Part shown: positions 50,251 to 58,696 of the stretch, in pieces
Position numbering within the stretch: the first letter of the stretch is position 1
Layout: each line of letters begins with the position of its first letter
Assembly (NCBI GenBank): GCA_934778205.1
Contig: CAKVOD010000001.1
Span: 186,001 to 250,000, forward strand
Source: an uncultured Clostridia bacterium
GTDB lineage: Bacteria; Bacillota; Clostridia; Christensenellales; UBA1242
Length of the DNA stretch: 64,000 nt
Direction of reading: 5' to 3'
Made by a program: the position numbers and the translations under genes
The notes under the pieces: generated by a model
The model's input: the letters and a program-made list of their open reading frames with translations, nothing else
The model's database searches: none
What the model was told of the DNA's origin: nothing

Positions 50251-51585
50251 ATGGCAGAAAACGACGAAAACATCAAAAAGGAGTCCTCGCGCATTCAAAA
50301 GGGGGTCATCAAAAAAAATGTGCATCTAAAGTGCAAACACGGCGCGCTTTTTGTTTGCAAGGGCAAGGCAAAACCGCTTGATGAGATGCTGACGGTTTAC
50401 AAAGAACCTGAAGATTTGGTCACGCAGAAACAGATTGCGGAACAAACTGTCATTGAGGCGGAAGAAAAAACTAAGAAACAAAAGAGTAAAAAATCAAAGA
50501 TACTCAGTCTTATTTTCTTTATTGTCAACATTGCCATTATTGCAGTCATCATTATTACGCAGAGCATAAAGGACGACAGTATGGCGTCAATCGGCGATAT
50601 GTTTGCGGTGGCGAACTTTTGGTACTTGCTTGGTGCGTTTGGGTGTTTTTTGCTACTTATGGCGACGGACACATTCCGTTGGTGGATGCTCATTTTGCGG
50701 TCGACAAAGCATTCGCGCCCGTTCTTGAGTTATAAAACAATGGCGCTTGGGCGTTACTATGACAACATAACACCGCTTGCGACGGGCGGGCAACCTTTCC
50801 AAATTTACTATATGGCAAAACGCGGAATCAAGGGTGGCACGGCGTCGTCGATACCGTTTGCGATTTATATATTCAATCAAATTGTAGCGGTTTGCGTTTC
50901 GTTGTGCGTGCTGATTTTCAGCAAAAAAATCGCGGGCGGACTCGACCCGACCGTGTTCACGGCGGCAGTTGTAGGCGTCGTGTTGAACACAACCATTATG
51001 GCGTTTGTGTTTCTGCTGTCGGTCAGCAAAAAAATTGGACCGACGCTGACGATTTGGATTTTGAAACTACTGCACAAAATGCACATAATCAAAGACTACA
51101 CGGCACTTTTTCGCAAGGTTATGCGATTTGTTTCGGAATATCAAAAGACGTTCCGCTACTTTATGTCAAACTTTTTCGTAATGATTCCAATGCTACTGGC
51201 TACGTTTTTGAACACTGTCGTCAAATTTATGATTCCCGCGTGCGTTGTGTGTATGTTCAACAACGGGCATTTCGATTGGGCGACGTATTCTGCGGTGTTC
51301 ATTTGGTGCACGCTCATTGATGCAGTGCTGTCGTACATTCCGTGGCCAGGCGCAGCGGGCGTGGCGGAGATTTCGTACGTTACAATGTTTGCGTACTTTA
51401 GCCTGACGACGGGAACTGTTGTTTGGGCGATGCTCATATACAGAATATTTCAGTACTATATTTATCTCATACAAGGCTTGCTCGTGCTTGCCTATGACTT
51501 TTTGTTTGGCAACAAGAAGATTGAAAAAACGAAAGCGCGCCTTGCTCGCATTGACGCTGAGCGCGCCAAAAACGCTAGTAAATAG
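50251..51585 (+). CDS. Flippase-like integral membrane protein (LPG synthase TM region / UPF0104 family)
   Basis: 444-residue polytopic membrane protein. A hydrophilic N-terminus of about 85 residues precedes about eight predicted helices. The family signature is present: GRYYDNITPLATGGQPFQIYYM, and near the end PWPGAAGVAEISYV. This module forms the flippase half of MprF (lysyl-phosphatidylglycerol synthase) and stand-alone proteins thought to move lipids. The aminoacyl-transferase domain of MprF is absent, so lipid lysylation cannot be assumed. Starts at 50230 (GTG), 50242 and 50251 are possible; 50251 is taken because the AAGG site fits it better. The transglutaminase gene follows 45 bp later. 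Confidence 0.88.
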   Translation: MAENDENIKKESSRIQKGVIKKNVHLKCKHGALFVCKGKAKPLDEMLTVYKEPEDLVTQKQIAEQTVIEAEEKTKKQKSKKSKILSLIFFIVNIAIIAVIIITQSIKDDSMASIGDMFAVANFWYLLGAFGCFLLLMATDTFRWWMLILRSTKHSRPFLSYKTMALGRYYDNITPLATGGQPFQIYYMAKRGIKGGTASSIPFAIYIFNQIVAVCVSLCVLIFSKKIAGGLDPTVFTAAVVGVVLNTTIMAFVFLLSVSKKIGPTLTIWILKLLHKMHIIKDYTALFRKVMRFVSEYQKTFRYFMSNFFVMIPMLLATFLNTVVKFMIPACVVCMFNNGHFDWATYSAVFIWCTLIDAVLSYIPWPGAAGVAEISYVTMFAYFSLTTGTVVWAMLIYRIFQYYIYLIQGLLVLAYDFLFGNKKIEKTKARLARIDAERAKNASK

Positions 51586-51630
51586 CAATAAATTGATATA
51601 ATAATAAAGAAAAAATGGAGGGATAATTTT

Positions 51631-54309
51631 ATGGCTAAAAATGAAAAGTATTTTGTAAACAAATACAGCGTCATTGCAGTTATTGCGATTTGCGTGTTTG
51701 CGCTTTGCACATTGCTTTATTATTTGCCACCTAAATTTGGTGGCGCCAATGCAAGCGTTGAAAACGCGTTTAGTTATTATAATCAACTGAACGCGAACGC
51801 AAAGAAGTTTTACACTGCGATTGACTCGATGAATCGCTCGGGACTACTTGAAACTGGCAACGGGAAATACGACCTCATTGAAAACAATGTTTTGACTGAA
51901 AACGATGTCAAAGCGTTTCAAAATGGGACAAGCCAAGTTCTCAAAGACTTTGGCGCGGGCAAAGATGCGTATTTTCTTGAACACCCTGAAGTTTTTTATG
52001 TAGATTTTGACGCATTAGCGCTTAGTTTTGCCGTTCAAAATGGTAAGTATCTTGCCAGCATTGACGCGGGTAGATATGGCAGTTATTATGTTGGTGATGG
52101 CTTGAGTACCGCAACGGAGGTTGCTAGCGCAAAGACCGCGTTTAACGGCAAGGTTGCAGAACTAAAGGCGCAACTAGATTTGAAAGGCACGCCAAAAGAA
52201 AAGGTTGCGCTTGCAAACACATTCATTTGTTCGCTTGTGACTTATGACTTTTGCGCCGATGATGCGACGCTTGCGTCTGCAATTCGTACGCCATATGGTG
52301 CGTTAATCAACGGCAAGGCGGTGTGCGAAGGATATGCGCGCGCGTTCAAAGTGCTTATGGACACGCAAAATATTCCGTGCGTTGAGGTCGTGGGATATGT
52401 TTATAGCGACAGCAACAATCTTGAGCCACACGCGTGGAACTATGTTTCGCTCGACGGCAAATGGTACTTAGTTGACTGCACGTACAATGACGGAACAAGC
52501 GACAAGGAACAATATTTGCTACGCGGTGCTGAAAATGCGGGCGAATATGTCGCAAACGGCATCATCTCGCAATCGGGCTTTGAGTTCAAGTATCCAACAC
52601 TTGCCACATTCGACTTTGGCTGTGAACAACTGACGACGAAAGTTGAATATGGCGCAAAAAAAAGCGAAACCGAATATGAAAGTTCTTTAATCACGGTTCT
52701 TTATGCGGGCAAAAACGCAAAGCAATTGAAAGAAGAAGGCAAATACATTGTTTGCGCAAACGAAACTGACGAGGGCTGGCAAGCATACTTTTCAATTGAA
52801 GTGTATGACGTTGAGGACAAAATGCCGTTCAATACAACAGTCAAAAGTATGAAGTTTGTCGCAACGACGCAAGCGCCCGATACGCCATACGGAACATACA
52901 CCGCGCTTGATGAAAGTTTGATTTTTGCAAAAAGTGACATCATTTATAATGAATTGTTCAATGCTGTTCCGCGTTCGCCGTTTCCGCGCAAGATGACGCC
53001 GTCCAACTCCGCAATTTTAGATGCGGGCAACACGCACGACATTTCGATTGAATATGATGTCGAACTCAAAAAAGCGGACGAAAGCAAAGATATTGGAATC
53101 AGCGTTTACAGCACAAAAGATAGCGACTTACAAAGATATGTCAAAATCGAAAACATCGTTTTTGACGGAAGCAAAAAAATTAGTTTCACGCTGACGCCAA
53201 GCAAGATGTACAAGCACGATATGCTCAATTATTACATAACGCCAACAAATATCGTCGGCAAAGCAAGCAACGCCATACCGCGCGCCACAAGTTTCACGTT
53301 TGCAAAACCGTGGTCAGTGTGTAGCAAGGTGTTCAACGACGGCAGATTGTATATGAACATTTATGGCGAGCCAACTTTGATTGACAATCAAGATTTGAGT
53401 ATGACGGGCTTTGTTGACAAGGACGGCAAGCAAGTTGCTGAAAATCAAAGAAGCCAACTTGTGCTTGTCGCAACAAAACCTGACAACAAAACGGCAAGCG
53501 ATATGATGGATAGTTCGCTTAATGTTTCGGGCATCAAGGCAAAGGACGTCAAGGCAAGCGCAACCTTTGAACTTGACTTGCACATTTGTGGCGTGCTACA
53601 AAAAATTCCAGCGGGTTCGTATATGAAACTCGCGTTTGGGTTCCCAGAAGGGTTTGGACCAGAGAACAAAGGCACGACATTCAAGGTTTACCATTTCAAA
53701 AAGGGTGCCGATGGCAAAATCGACCCGAATCAAACTGAGGAAATACCTTGCGTAATTACTGAGTATGGACTTGTGGTCACGGTCAATTCGTTCAGTCCGT
53801 TTATGGTTATGGCAATCGACAGTAGCAAGGTTGCAAGCACGACGAAAAATGTTTATGCGTACCAAACTGCAGTCGGTGGCAAAGTGTCCGCACAAATCGG
53901 CACAACCGCTGTAAATGGCGTCGCAACGCTCAAATCGGGCGAAACGATTGAGTATACACTGGCGCCAAACGACGATATGCAAGTTGACTATGTTTTGCTC
54001 AACCAAAAGAAGATTCAAGTTGTCGACAACAAGTTCAGCCTTTCGTACGACTCACTAAGTAGTGAAAACGAAATCAAAATCGCGTTTGTCGCAACCAGCG
54101 TTGCAAACTACGAGAGCGCGAACAAAATTGAGAATCTAAACGAACAATTTGCGCAAAATGAAACAATTGCAACTGTAGCGGACAAAGATAAAAACTCATC
54201 TACGCTTGAAATTGTTTTGGCAATAGTAATTGTTTTGGCAGTTGTCGGCATTGCGGTTGCAATCATACTCATCACGCGCCAAAACACGATTGGAAAGAAC
54301 AAAAAATAA
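51631..54309 (+). CDS. Transglutaminase-like surface protein, anchored at both ends
   Basis: 892-residue exported protein. An N-terminal signal anchor (VIAVIAICVFALCTLLYYL) leads to a transglutaminase-like/cysteine-protease fold with the catalytic triad in order: Cys in GKAVCEGYARAF (near residue 231), His in EPHAWNYV (near 268) and Asp in LVDCTYND (near 282). About 500 residues of beta-rich, Ig-like sequence follow. A C-terminal membrane helix (IVLAIVIVLAVVGIAVAIILI) and a basic tail complete it. Such proteins may cross-link or cleave surface proteins or peptidoglycan. GGAGGG precedes the ATG and TATAAT lies at 51597-51602. The gene lies 45 bp after the flippase-like gene. Confidence 0.9.
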   Translation: MAKNEKYFVNKYSVIAVIAICVFALCTLLYYLPPKFGGANASVENAFSYYNQLNANAKKFYTAIDSMNRSGLLETGNGKYDLIENNVLTENDVKAFQNGTSQVLKDFGAGKDAYFLEHPEVFYVDFDALALSFAVQNGKYLASIDAGRYGSYYVGDGLSTATEVASAKTAFNGKVAELKAQLDLKGTPKEKVALANTFICSLVTYDFCADDATLASAIRTPYGALINGKAVCEGYARAFKVLMDTQNIPCVEVVGYVYSDSNNLEPHAWNYVSLDGKWYLVDCTYNDGTSDKEQYLLRGAENAGEYVANGIISQSGFEFKYPTLATFDFGCEQLTTKVEYGAKKSETEYESSLITVLYAGKNAKQLKEEGKYIVCANETDEGWQAYFSIEVYDVEDKMPFNTTVKSMKFVATTQAPDTPYGTYTALDESLIFAKSDIIYNELFNAVPRSPFPRKMTPSNSAILDAGNTHDISIEYDVELKKADESKDIGISVYSTKDSDLQRYVKIENIVFDGSKKISFTLTPSKMYKHDMLNYYITPTNIVGKASNAIPRATSFTFAKPWSVCSKVFNDGRLYMNIYGEPTLIDNQDLSMTGFVDKDGKQVAENQRSQLVLVATKPDNKTASDMMDSSLNVSGIKAKDVKASATFELDLHICGVLQKIPAGSYMKLAFGFPEGFGPENKGTTFKVYHFKKGADGKIDPNQTEEIPCVITEYGLVVTVNSFSPFMVMAIDSSKVASTTKNVYAYQTAVGGKVSAQIGTTAVNGVATLKSGETIEYTLAPNDDMQVDYVLLNQKKIQVVDNKFSLSYDSLSSENEIKIAFVATSVANYESANKIENLNEQFAQNETIATVADKDKNSSTLEIVLAIVIVLAVVGIAVAIILITRQNTIGKNKK

Positions 54310-54397
54310 TAAAAATTGAAACCCTTTAAAAACTAAAAAACCTTAATAATTGCCCCGCAAAGATTACCCCGCAAGGGAAAACGTATATAAAAAAGAA

Positions 54398-54437
54398 AGA
54401 GACCGCATTGAATTAGTTGTCAATATGGTCTTTTTTG
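54398..54437. terminator. Terminator between the converging transglutaminase and fic genes
   Basis: AGACC..ATTGA and TCAAT..GGTCT pair with a small internal mismatch; A-rich before, T6 after. Confidence 0.75.
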
Positions 54438-54456
54438 ATTTCATTTTGAGGGAACA

Positions 54457-55503
54457 TTAATTTATTCTAACATAGTAGGTGTTTTTGCCCGAGCCTTGTT
54501 TTTCAATAAAATTTTCATCTGCAAGTTTTTTGAGTGAACTTTCGATAGATTTAACACTCAAACTAGGGCATAACTCAATAATTTGTGATTTATTAAACTT
54601 GCCGATAATGGTGGACACTGCTTTTCTAACCATTTCTAGTGCCGTAGATTTTGAAGATACAATGTCAACTCTTTCTTCAAAATCTCTATAAGCAGATATA
54701 ATTGTTCCAAGCAAATATTTGATAAAACTTTCGGGGTTGTCTTTGCCGATTTGCCAGTTTTCTTGTGACTGCCTGAGAGCGTCATAGTACAGACTTTTGT
54801 TCTTCGCAATTTTGGCTTCAAGCGAAATATATTTTCCGACCATATAGCCACACCTATAAAGTAGTAGCGTTGTTAGTAGGCGACTCATTCTGCCATTACC
54901 GTCTAAAAATGGGTGAATGCACAAAAAGTCGTGTATGAAAATCGGTATTAAAATGAGCGGGTCAACATCACTTTCAGCAATTGATTTGTTAAACTCATTG
55001 CAAATATTTTCAATAGCAATAGGTGTCTCAAACGGCGATAGTGGCGTGAAAATTGTATAAGTTTGACCGTTTGAATCGGTGCCACTTACATAGTTTTGAA
55101 CACTTTTAAAAGTTCCACCGATTGTTTTTGAAGAATGGTTATAAAGCATTTTGTGAAGTTGTAAAATATAATTTGGCGTAATAGGTATATATTCAAAACT
55201 TGCGTGTATTGTTTCCAAAACATCGCGGTACCCAGCAATTTCTTCTTCGTCTCTATTTTTTGGTGTTGTCTTTTCATTGACAAGTTGTTTTAGGCGCGTG
55301 TTTGTTGTTCTAATGCCCTCAATTGCATTTGAACTTAGAGTGCTTTGAACTTTTGCAATTTCGACAAGTTTTTGTAGTTCTTGTGGCTTTTGCTTTAAAA
55401 ACAATTCTTGCTTTGCCTTGTGTTCGTGAATTTGCGCGATGTATGCGACAATCTCATTATCCCATTTTGTGTTTTTAAAAGTTGTATAATTAAAAGTTCT
55501 CAT
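54457..55503 (-). CDS. Fic-domain protein with C-terminal winged-helix
   Basis: 348-residue Fic-family protein, probably an AMP-transferase. An N-terminal Fic_N-type helix bundle carries the autoinhibitory motif S58-N-A-I-E62-G. The catalytic motif HPFLDGNGR is at residues 197-205. The last 60 residues (KFNKSQIIELCPSLSVKSIESSLKKLADENFI) form a winged-helix-like domain, so the protein may bind DNA and control its own promoter. AGGGAA precedes the start. The promoter is divergent from tilS and overlaps a repeated TAGGAGAAT element. Confidence 0.92.
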   Translation of the reverse strand: MRTFNYTTFKNTKWDNEIVAYIAQIHEHKAKQELFLKQKPQELQKLVEIAKVQSTLSSNAIEGIRTTNTRLKQLVNEKTTPKNRDEEEIAGYRDVLETIHASFEYIPITPNYILQLHKMLYNHSSKTIGGTFKSVQNYVSGTDSNGQTYTIFTPLSPFETPIAIENICNEFNKSIAESDVDPLILIPIFIHDFLCIHPFLDGNGRMSRLLTTLLLYRCGYMVGKYISLEAKIAKNKSLYYDALRQSQENWQIGKDNPESFIKYLLGTIISAYRDFEERVDIVSSKSTALEMVRKAVSTIIGKFNKSQIIELCPSLSVKSIESSLKKLADENFIEKQGSGKNTYYVRIN

Positions 55504-55523
55504 AGTTTTATTTCCCTTGTGTT

Positions 55524-55575
55524 ATTCTCCTAAATTATATGCAAAAATAGGAGAATAGTCAAGTGTTTAGGAGAA
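55524..55575. promoter_or_regulatory. fic promoter with overlapping operator repeats
   Basis: On the minus strand, TTGACT (55562-55557), 17-bp spacer, TATAAT (55539-55534). ATTCTCCTA (55524-55532) and TAGGAGAAT (55548-55556) form a perfect inverted repeat around the -10. A third copy, TAGGAGAA (55568-55575), lies 20 bp further out. A repressor here would block fic. Confidence 0.6.
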
Positions 55576-55685
55576 AAAATTTTCTGTATAATAAAGAAGA
55601 AAATGCGGTTTTCATTATAAATATGTACATAACTCTTGAAATTTTGCAAAATATGTTATATAATATCTCGCGGAGAAGAAAAGTT

Positions 55686-57020
55686 ATGACATTTAAAAAA
55701 GTTTACGACAATATGAAAGCAATTACAAAGGCGGGCGACATTATCGGTGTGGCTTGCAGTGGTGGCAGGGATAGCATTAGTTTGCTAAATTATTTGAACT
55801 CTATTCGCGAAGATTTGGACATTGAAGTTGTGTGCGTAAATATCAATCACAGCATTCGTGACACGTCAGAGCGCGACACGCGTTTTGTGGCAGAGTTTTG
55901 TAGAGAAAATCGCATTAGGTGTTACAAGTTTGTCATTGATTCGTACAATTTGGCGCGCACGCGTCATTTGACGCTTGAACAAGCGGCGCGCGAGGGGCGA
56001 TATGAAACGTTCCGCGCTTTGATAAAGAAAGGGCTTGTCGACAAAATCGCGCTAGGGCATCATATGAGTGACCAAGCCGAAACGGTGCTTATGCACATTT
56101 TGCGTGGCGCGGGGCTAAATGGCGCAAGCGGTATGGCGATGACCAGCGAGGGAATATTTATTCGCCCGATGCTCAATGTATCGCGCGCGGAAATTGATGA
56201 GTACATTGCTGAAAATGCGCTCACGTTTGTTGAGGACGAAACCAATGCAGATAGTACATACACGCGCAATTTTATTCGCAATGAAATTTTTCCTATGCTT
56301 GAAACAAAGTTTCCAAATTGTCAGGAAAATCTTGCCAACTTTGGCACAATTTGCAAAAAGGACGACGAATACATTGATTCGCTTGTCAATCTTGATGCGG
56401 TTATTGTTGAAAACGGCGTCGTCAAGTTGCCACGCAACTATTTTGTGTACCCCGAACCTATTGTCAATCGTATGATTAGGCACGCTTTTACCTCACTTGA
56501 TGTTTATGCTGACATTGAGACAAAACATATTGAAATGATAAAGGCGCTTGCGAAAATGGGCGAAAACGGTTCAAAAGTTTCGCTACCTAACAAGATTTTT
56601 GCTGTTTGTGAATATGATTATATAACCATTTTTCAAAAGAAGCCAAAAACCAACACGCAAATGTGGGCGTTCCGCTCGGGGCGCATAAAAATTGACGGAC
56701 TGGGCACGCTAATTATCAAGCGCACCAACGACGCGACTATGCGAGAGGGCGTCCTAAAGTTTGACGCCGACAAATTGCCAAAGGGTGTTGTGTGGAGATT
56801 CAGGCGCGACGGCGATGTTTTTGAAAAATTTGGTGGCGGGACAAAGAAGTTAAAGAGTTTTCTTGTCAATAAAAAAGTTCCTGCAAGACTCAGGGACAAT
56901 TTACCGCTACTTGCGACAGATGACGAAGTTTTTGTTATTGCCGACGTCGAAATTAGCGAAAAAGTTCGCATCGATATGGACAGTAAGAACATTTATGAGG
57001 TCACATTGAAAAAAGACTAA
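55686..57020 (+). CDS. tilS: tRNA(Ile)-lysidine synthase TilS
   Basis: Converts C34 of the CAU-anticodon isoleucine tRNA to lysidine using ATP and lysine, so it is essential for AUA decoding. The 444-residue protein has the PP-loop motif SGGRDS at residues 24-29, the family motif NINHSIRDTSERD and the LGHHMSDQAETVLMHILRGAGLNG block. The TilS C-terminal domain (LKSFLVNKKVPARLRDNLPLL) is also present. GGAG eleven bases before the ATG supports the start. The open frame upstream overlaps the promoter region. The ankyrin gene starts ten bases after its stop; the common tilS-hpt-ftsH order is not conserved here. Confidence 0.95.
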   Translation: MTFKKVYDNMKAITKAGDIIGVACSGGRDSISLLNYLNSIREDLDIEVVCVNINHSIRDTSERDTRFVAEFCRENRIRCYKFVIDSYNLARTRHLTLEQAAREGRYETFRALIKKGLVDKIALGHHMSDQAETVLMHILRGAGLNGASGMAMTSEGIFIRPMLNVSRAEIDEYIAENALTFVEDETNADSTYTRNFIRNEIFPMLETKFPNCQENLANFGTICKKDDEYIDSLVNLDAVIVENGVVKLPRNYFVYPEPIVNRMIRHAFTSLDVYADIETKHIEMIKALAKMGENGSKVSLPNKIFAVCEYDYITIFQKKPKTNTQMWAFRSGRIKIDGLGTLIIKRTNDATMREGVLKFDADKLPKGVVWRFRRDGDVFEKFGGGTKKLKSFLVNKKVPARLRDNLPLLATDDEVFVIADVEISEKVRIDMDSKNIYEVTLKKD

Positions 57021-57030
57021 AGGAATTGTA

Positions 57031-57495
57031 ATGGAAATCAATAAAAAAGTAAAAGATTATATGCAACGATTAATCAAGGGCGAAAAAGCGTCCGCTATTG
57101 CATATTCAGCAATTGAAAACGACGACAACGAGGGGTTGGCGGTTTTGATTGATTGCGGACTCAATTTGCTTTCAGACAATTTTGTGTTCGCTGCGATTGA
57201 TAGTTCGGCAAACAAGTGTTTTGATGTGCTACTTGAAAAAAATGCGAACCTTTTGAAGGGTGGGCGCGCGTATGATGGAACTCGTATGTTCTATGTTGAG
57301 CCACTTGAGTATGCGGTCATAATCAACAATATGAACTATGCCAAAAAGTTGATTGCGCACGGTGTATCACTTACCACGCAAAGCGGAATAGACATTCTGC
57401 GCAAATACGGAAAATATATCGGTGGTGAGAATTGCGACATTTTGAGGGAGCAACGCGCGCTCTATATTAGCAATCATCCACAAATAGAGAGATAA
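57031..57495 (+). CDS. Ankyrin-repeat-like protein
   Basis: 154-residue soluble protein with about three ankyrin-type helical repeats: IAYSAIENDDNEGLAVLIDCGLNL, FAAIDSSANKCFDVLLEKNANLL, and EYAVIINNMNYAKKLIAHGVSL. It is presumably a protein-binding module; the partner is unknown. It begins ten bases after the tilS stop with AAAGGA upstream, so the two form one transcript. Confidence 0.8.
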   Translation: MEINKKVKDYMQRLIKGEKASAIAYSAIENDDNEGLAVLIDCGLNLLSDNFVFAAIDSSANKCFDVLLEKNANLLKGGRAYDGTRMFYVEPLEYAVIINNMNYAKKLIAHGVSLTTQSGIDILRKYGKYIGGENCDILREQRALYISNHPQIER

Positions 57496-57612
57496 TTTTT
57501 GAAAAAAACGCATGTTTTTGTTAAAAACATTGTCAAAATAGTAGACTTTTGTATTAAAAATCATTAAAATATACTAAACCATTTTTATAAAAAATGTTAG
57601 GAGAAAAATATT

Positions 57613-58161
57613 ATGAAAACAGTATATAAAAGATGTCCTAGATGTGAATTGAATTATATCAAAAAGGGAGAGGACTATTGTAGCGTTTGCGTCAACGAAA
57701 TGAACTCTAGACACGATGACCTTGCGTGCGATATTGACCTTGAATTGTGCCCGATTTGCAAAACCAACTATATCACTGAGGACGAGATTATGTGTGCTAG
57801 TTGCGCTGCCGAAAAAGAGGCGGAGGGCGCAGATATGGACGACATTGACCTTACCGAGTGGAACGATTATATCAATGATGACAGCATTGAAGGCGACAAC
57901 GAGGAGGAGGAGAACCTAGGGCCAATGGCATCAATCGGCAACATTGATGACGGATATGACGCGGGCATATCGACTGACCTTGATGACATTGCACTTGATT
58001 CAGATTTGAATTTCTCTGAGATTGACGAACTGGCGAAAGATGAGTTTGCGCAAGATTTGGCGGACGAAGATTTCGACGAAGATTTTGACGATGATGATGA
58101 TGACGACGGTGATGACGAAGATGAAGATGATGAAGATTTTGACGACGACGAGCGGGGATAG
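57613..58161 (+). CDS. Double zinc-ribbon protein with highly acidic tail
   Basis: 182-residue protein. Two four-cysteine zinc-ribbon units, CPRC...CSVC (residues 8-29) and CPICKTNY...CASC (near 46-64), are followed by an acidic region ending in a long Asp/Glu tract. The acidic tail could mimic nucleic acid or bind basic proteins. AGGAG precedes the ATG. The last codons and the TAG stop lie inside the GCGGGGATAGCCCCGC palindrome of a composite intergenic repeat, so repeat insertion has defined the C-terminus. Function unknown. Confidence 0.8.
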   Translation: MKTVYKRCPRCELNYIKKGEDYCSVCVNEMNSRHDDLACDIDLELCPICKTNYITEDEIMCASCAAEKEAEGADMDDIDLTEWNDYINDDSIEGDNEEEENLGPMASIGNIDDGYDAGISTDLDDIALDSDLNFSEIDELAKDEFAQDLADEDFDEDFDDDDDDDGDDEDEDDEDFDDDERG

Positions 58162-58375
58162 CCCCGCGTCTGCAGATACTATTTGTACGCGTCACAAATT
58201 TTAGTGGACGGCAAGCATAGTGTCGACTTATGTGTTGATATTCTCGGTGGGGATAGCCGCGCAACTGGTGGCAGACGCCACTTGTGCGGGTTCGTGTGCC
58301 ATAGGCCGTTGCTACTGGTTTGGTGAGTAGCACTATATTTTGTTGGGTACATCCTTAATTGGCTGTGTATTTCTT
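58152..58375 (+). repeat. Composite intergenic repeat overlapping a gene end
   Basis: GCGGGGATAGCCCCGC (supplying the stop of the previous gene), GGACGGCA, GGGGATAGCCGC, TGGTGGCAGACGCCAC, GGTGAGTAGCACTATAT and a decayed terminator module (GGGTACATCCTTAATTGGC...). No gene is supported in 58162-58696. Confidence 0.8.
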
Positions 58376-58480
58376 TGTAGAAAAAACATCGCAGGGGTAG
58401 GCAATGCAACTCCTCGCACGTGGCATTAAATAAAAAAACTTTAAGAAGGAATGAATTGCCCCAATGGGGACACTAAATAA

Positions 58481-58534
58481 AAAAACTCTTTAGAATGAAG
58501 AATTTAGATTTGTTCTTCACTCAAAGAGTTTTTT
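58481..58534. terminator. Strong bidirectional terminator
   Basis: AAAAACTCTTT pairs with AAAGAGTTTTT, with an inner GAAGAA/TTCTTC stem. A related but unpaired sequence (AAATAAAAAAACTTTAAG) occurs just upstream. Confidence 0.8.
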
Positions 58535-58696
58535 ATTTATAATTAATGAATATTTAACCTTTTTTATGAATAATCAAATTTGTTGCGCTACATAATCACA
58601 ACAAGCGTTTGTTGTAAGCAATAATGATTACGGCATATTACAATGATTCGTATAGTCATAATAAATTGATTATTGCAATTTCGTTAGGTTTTTGCA

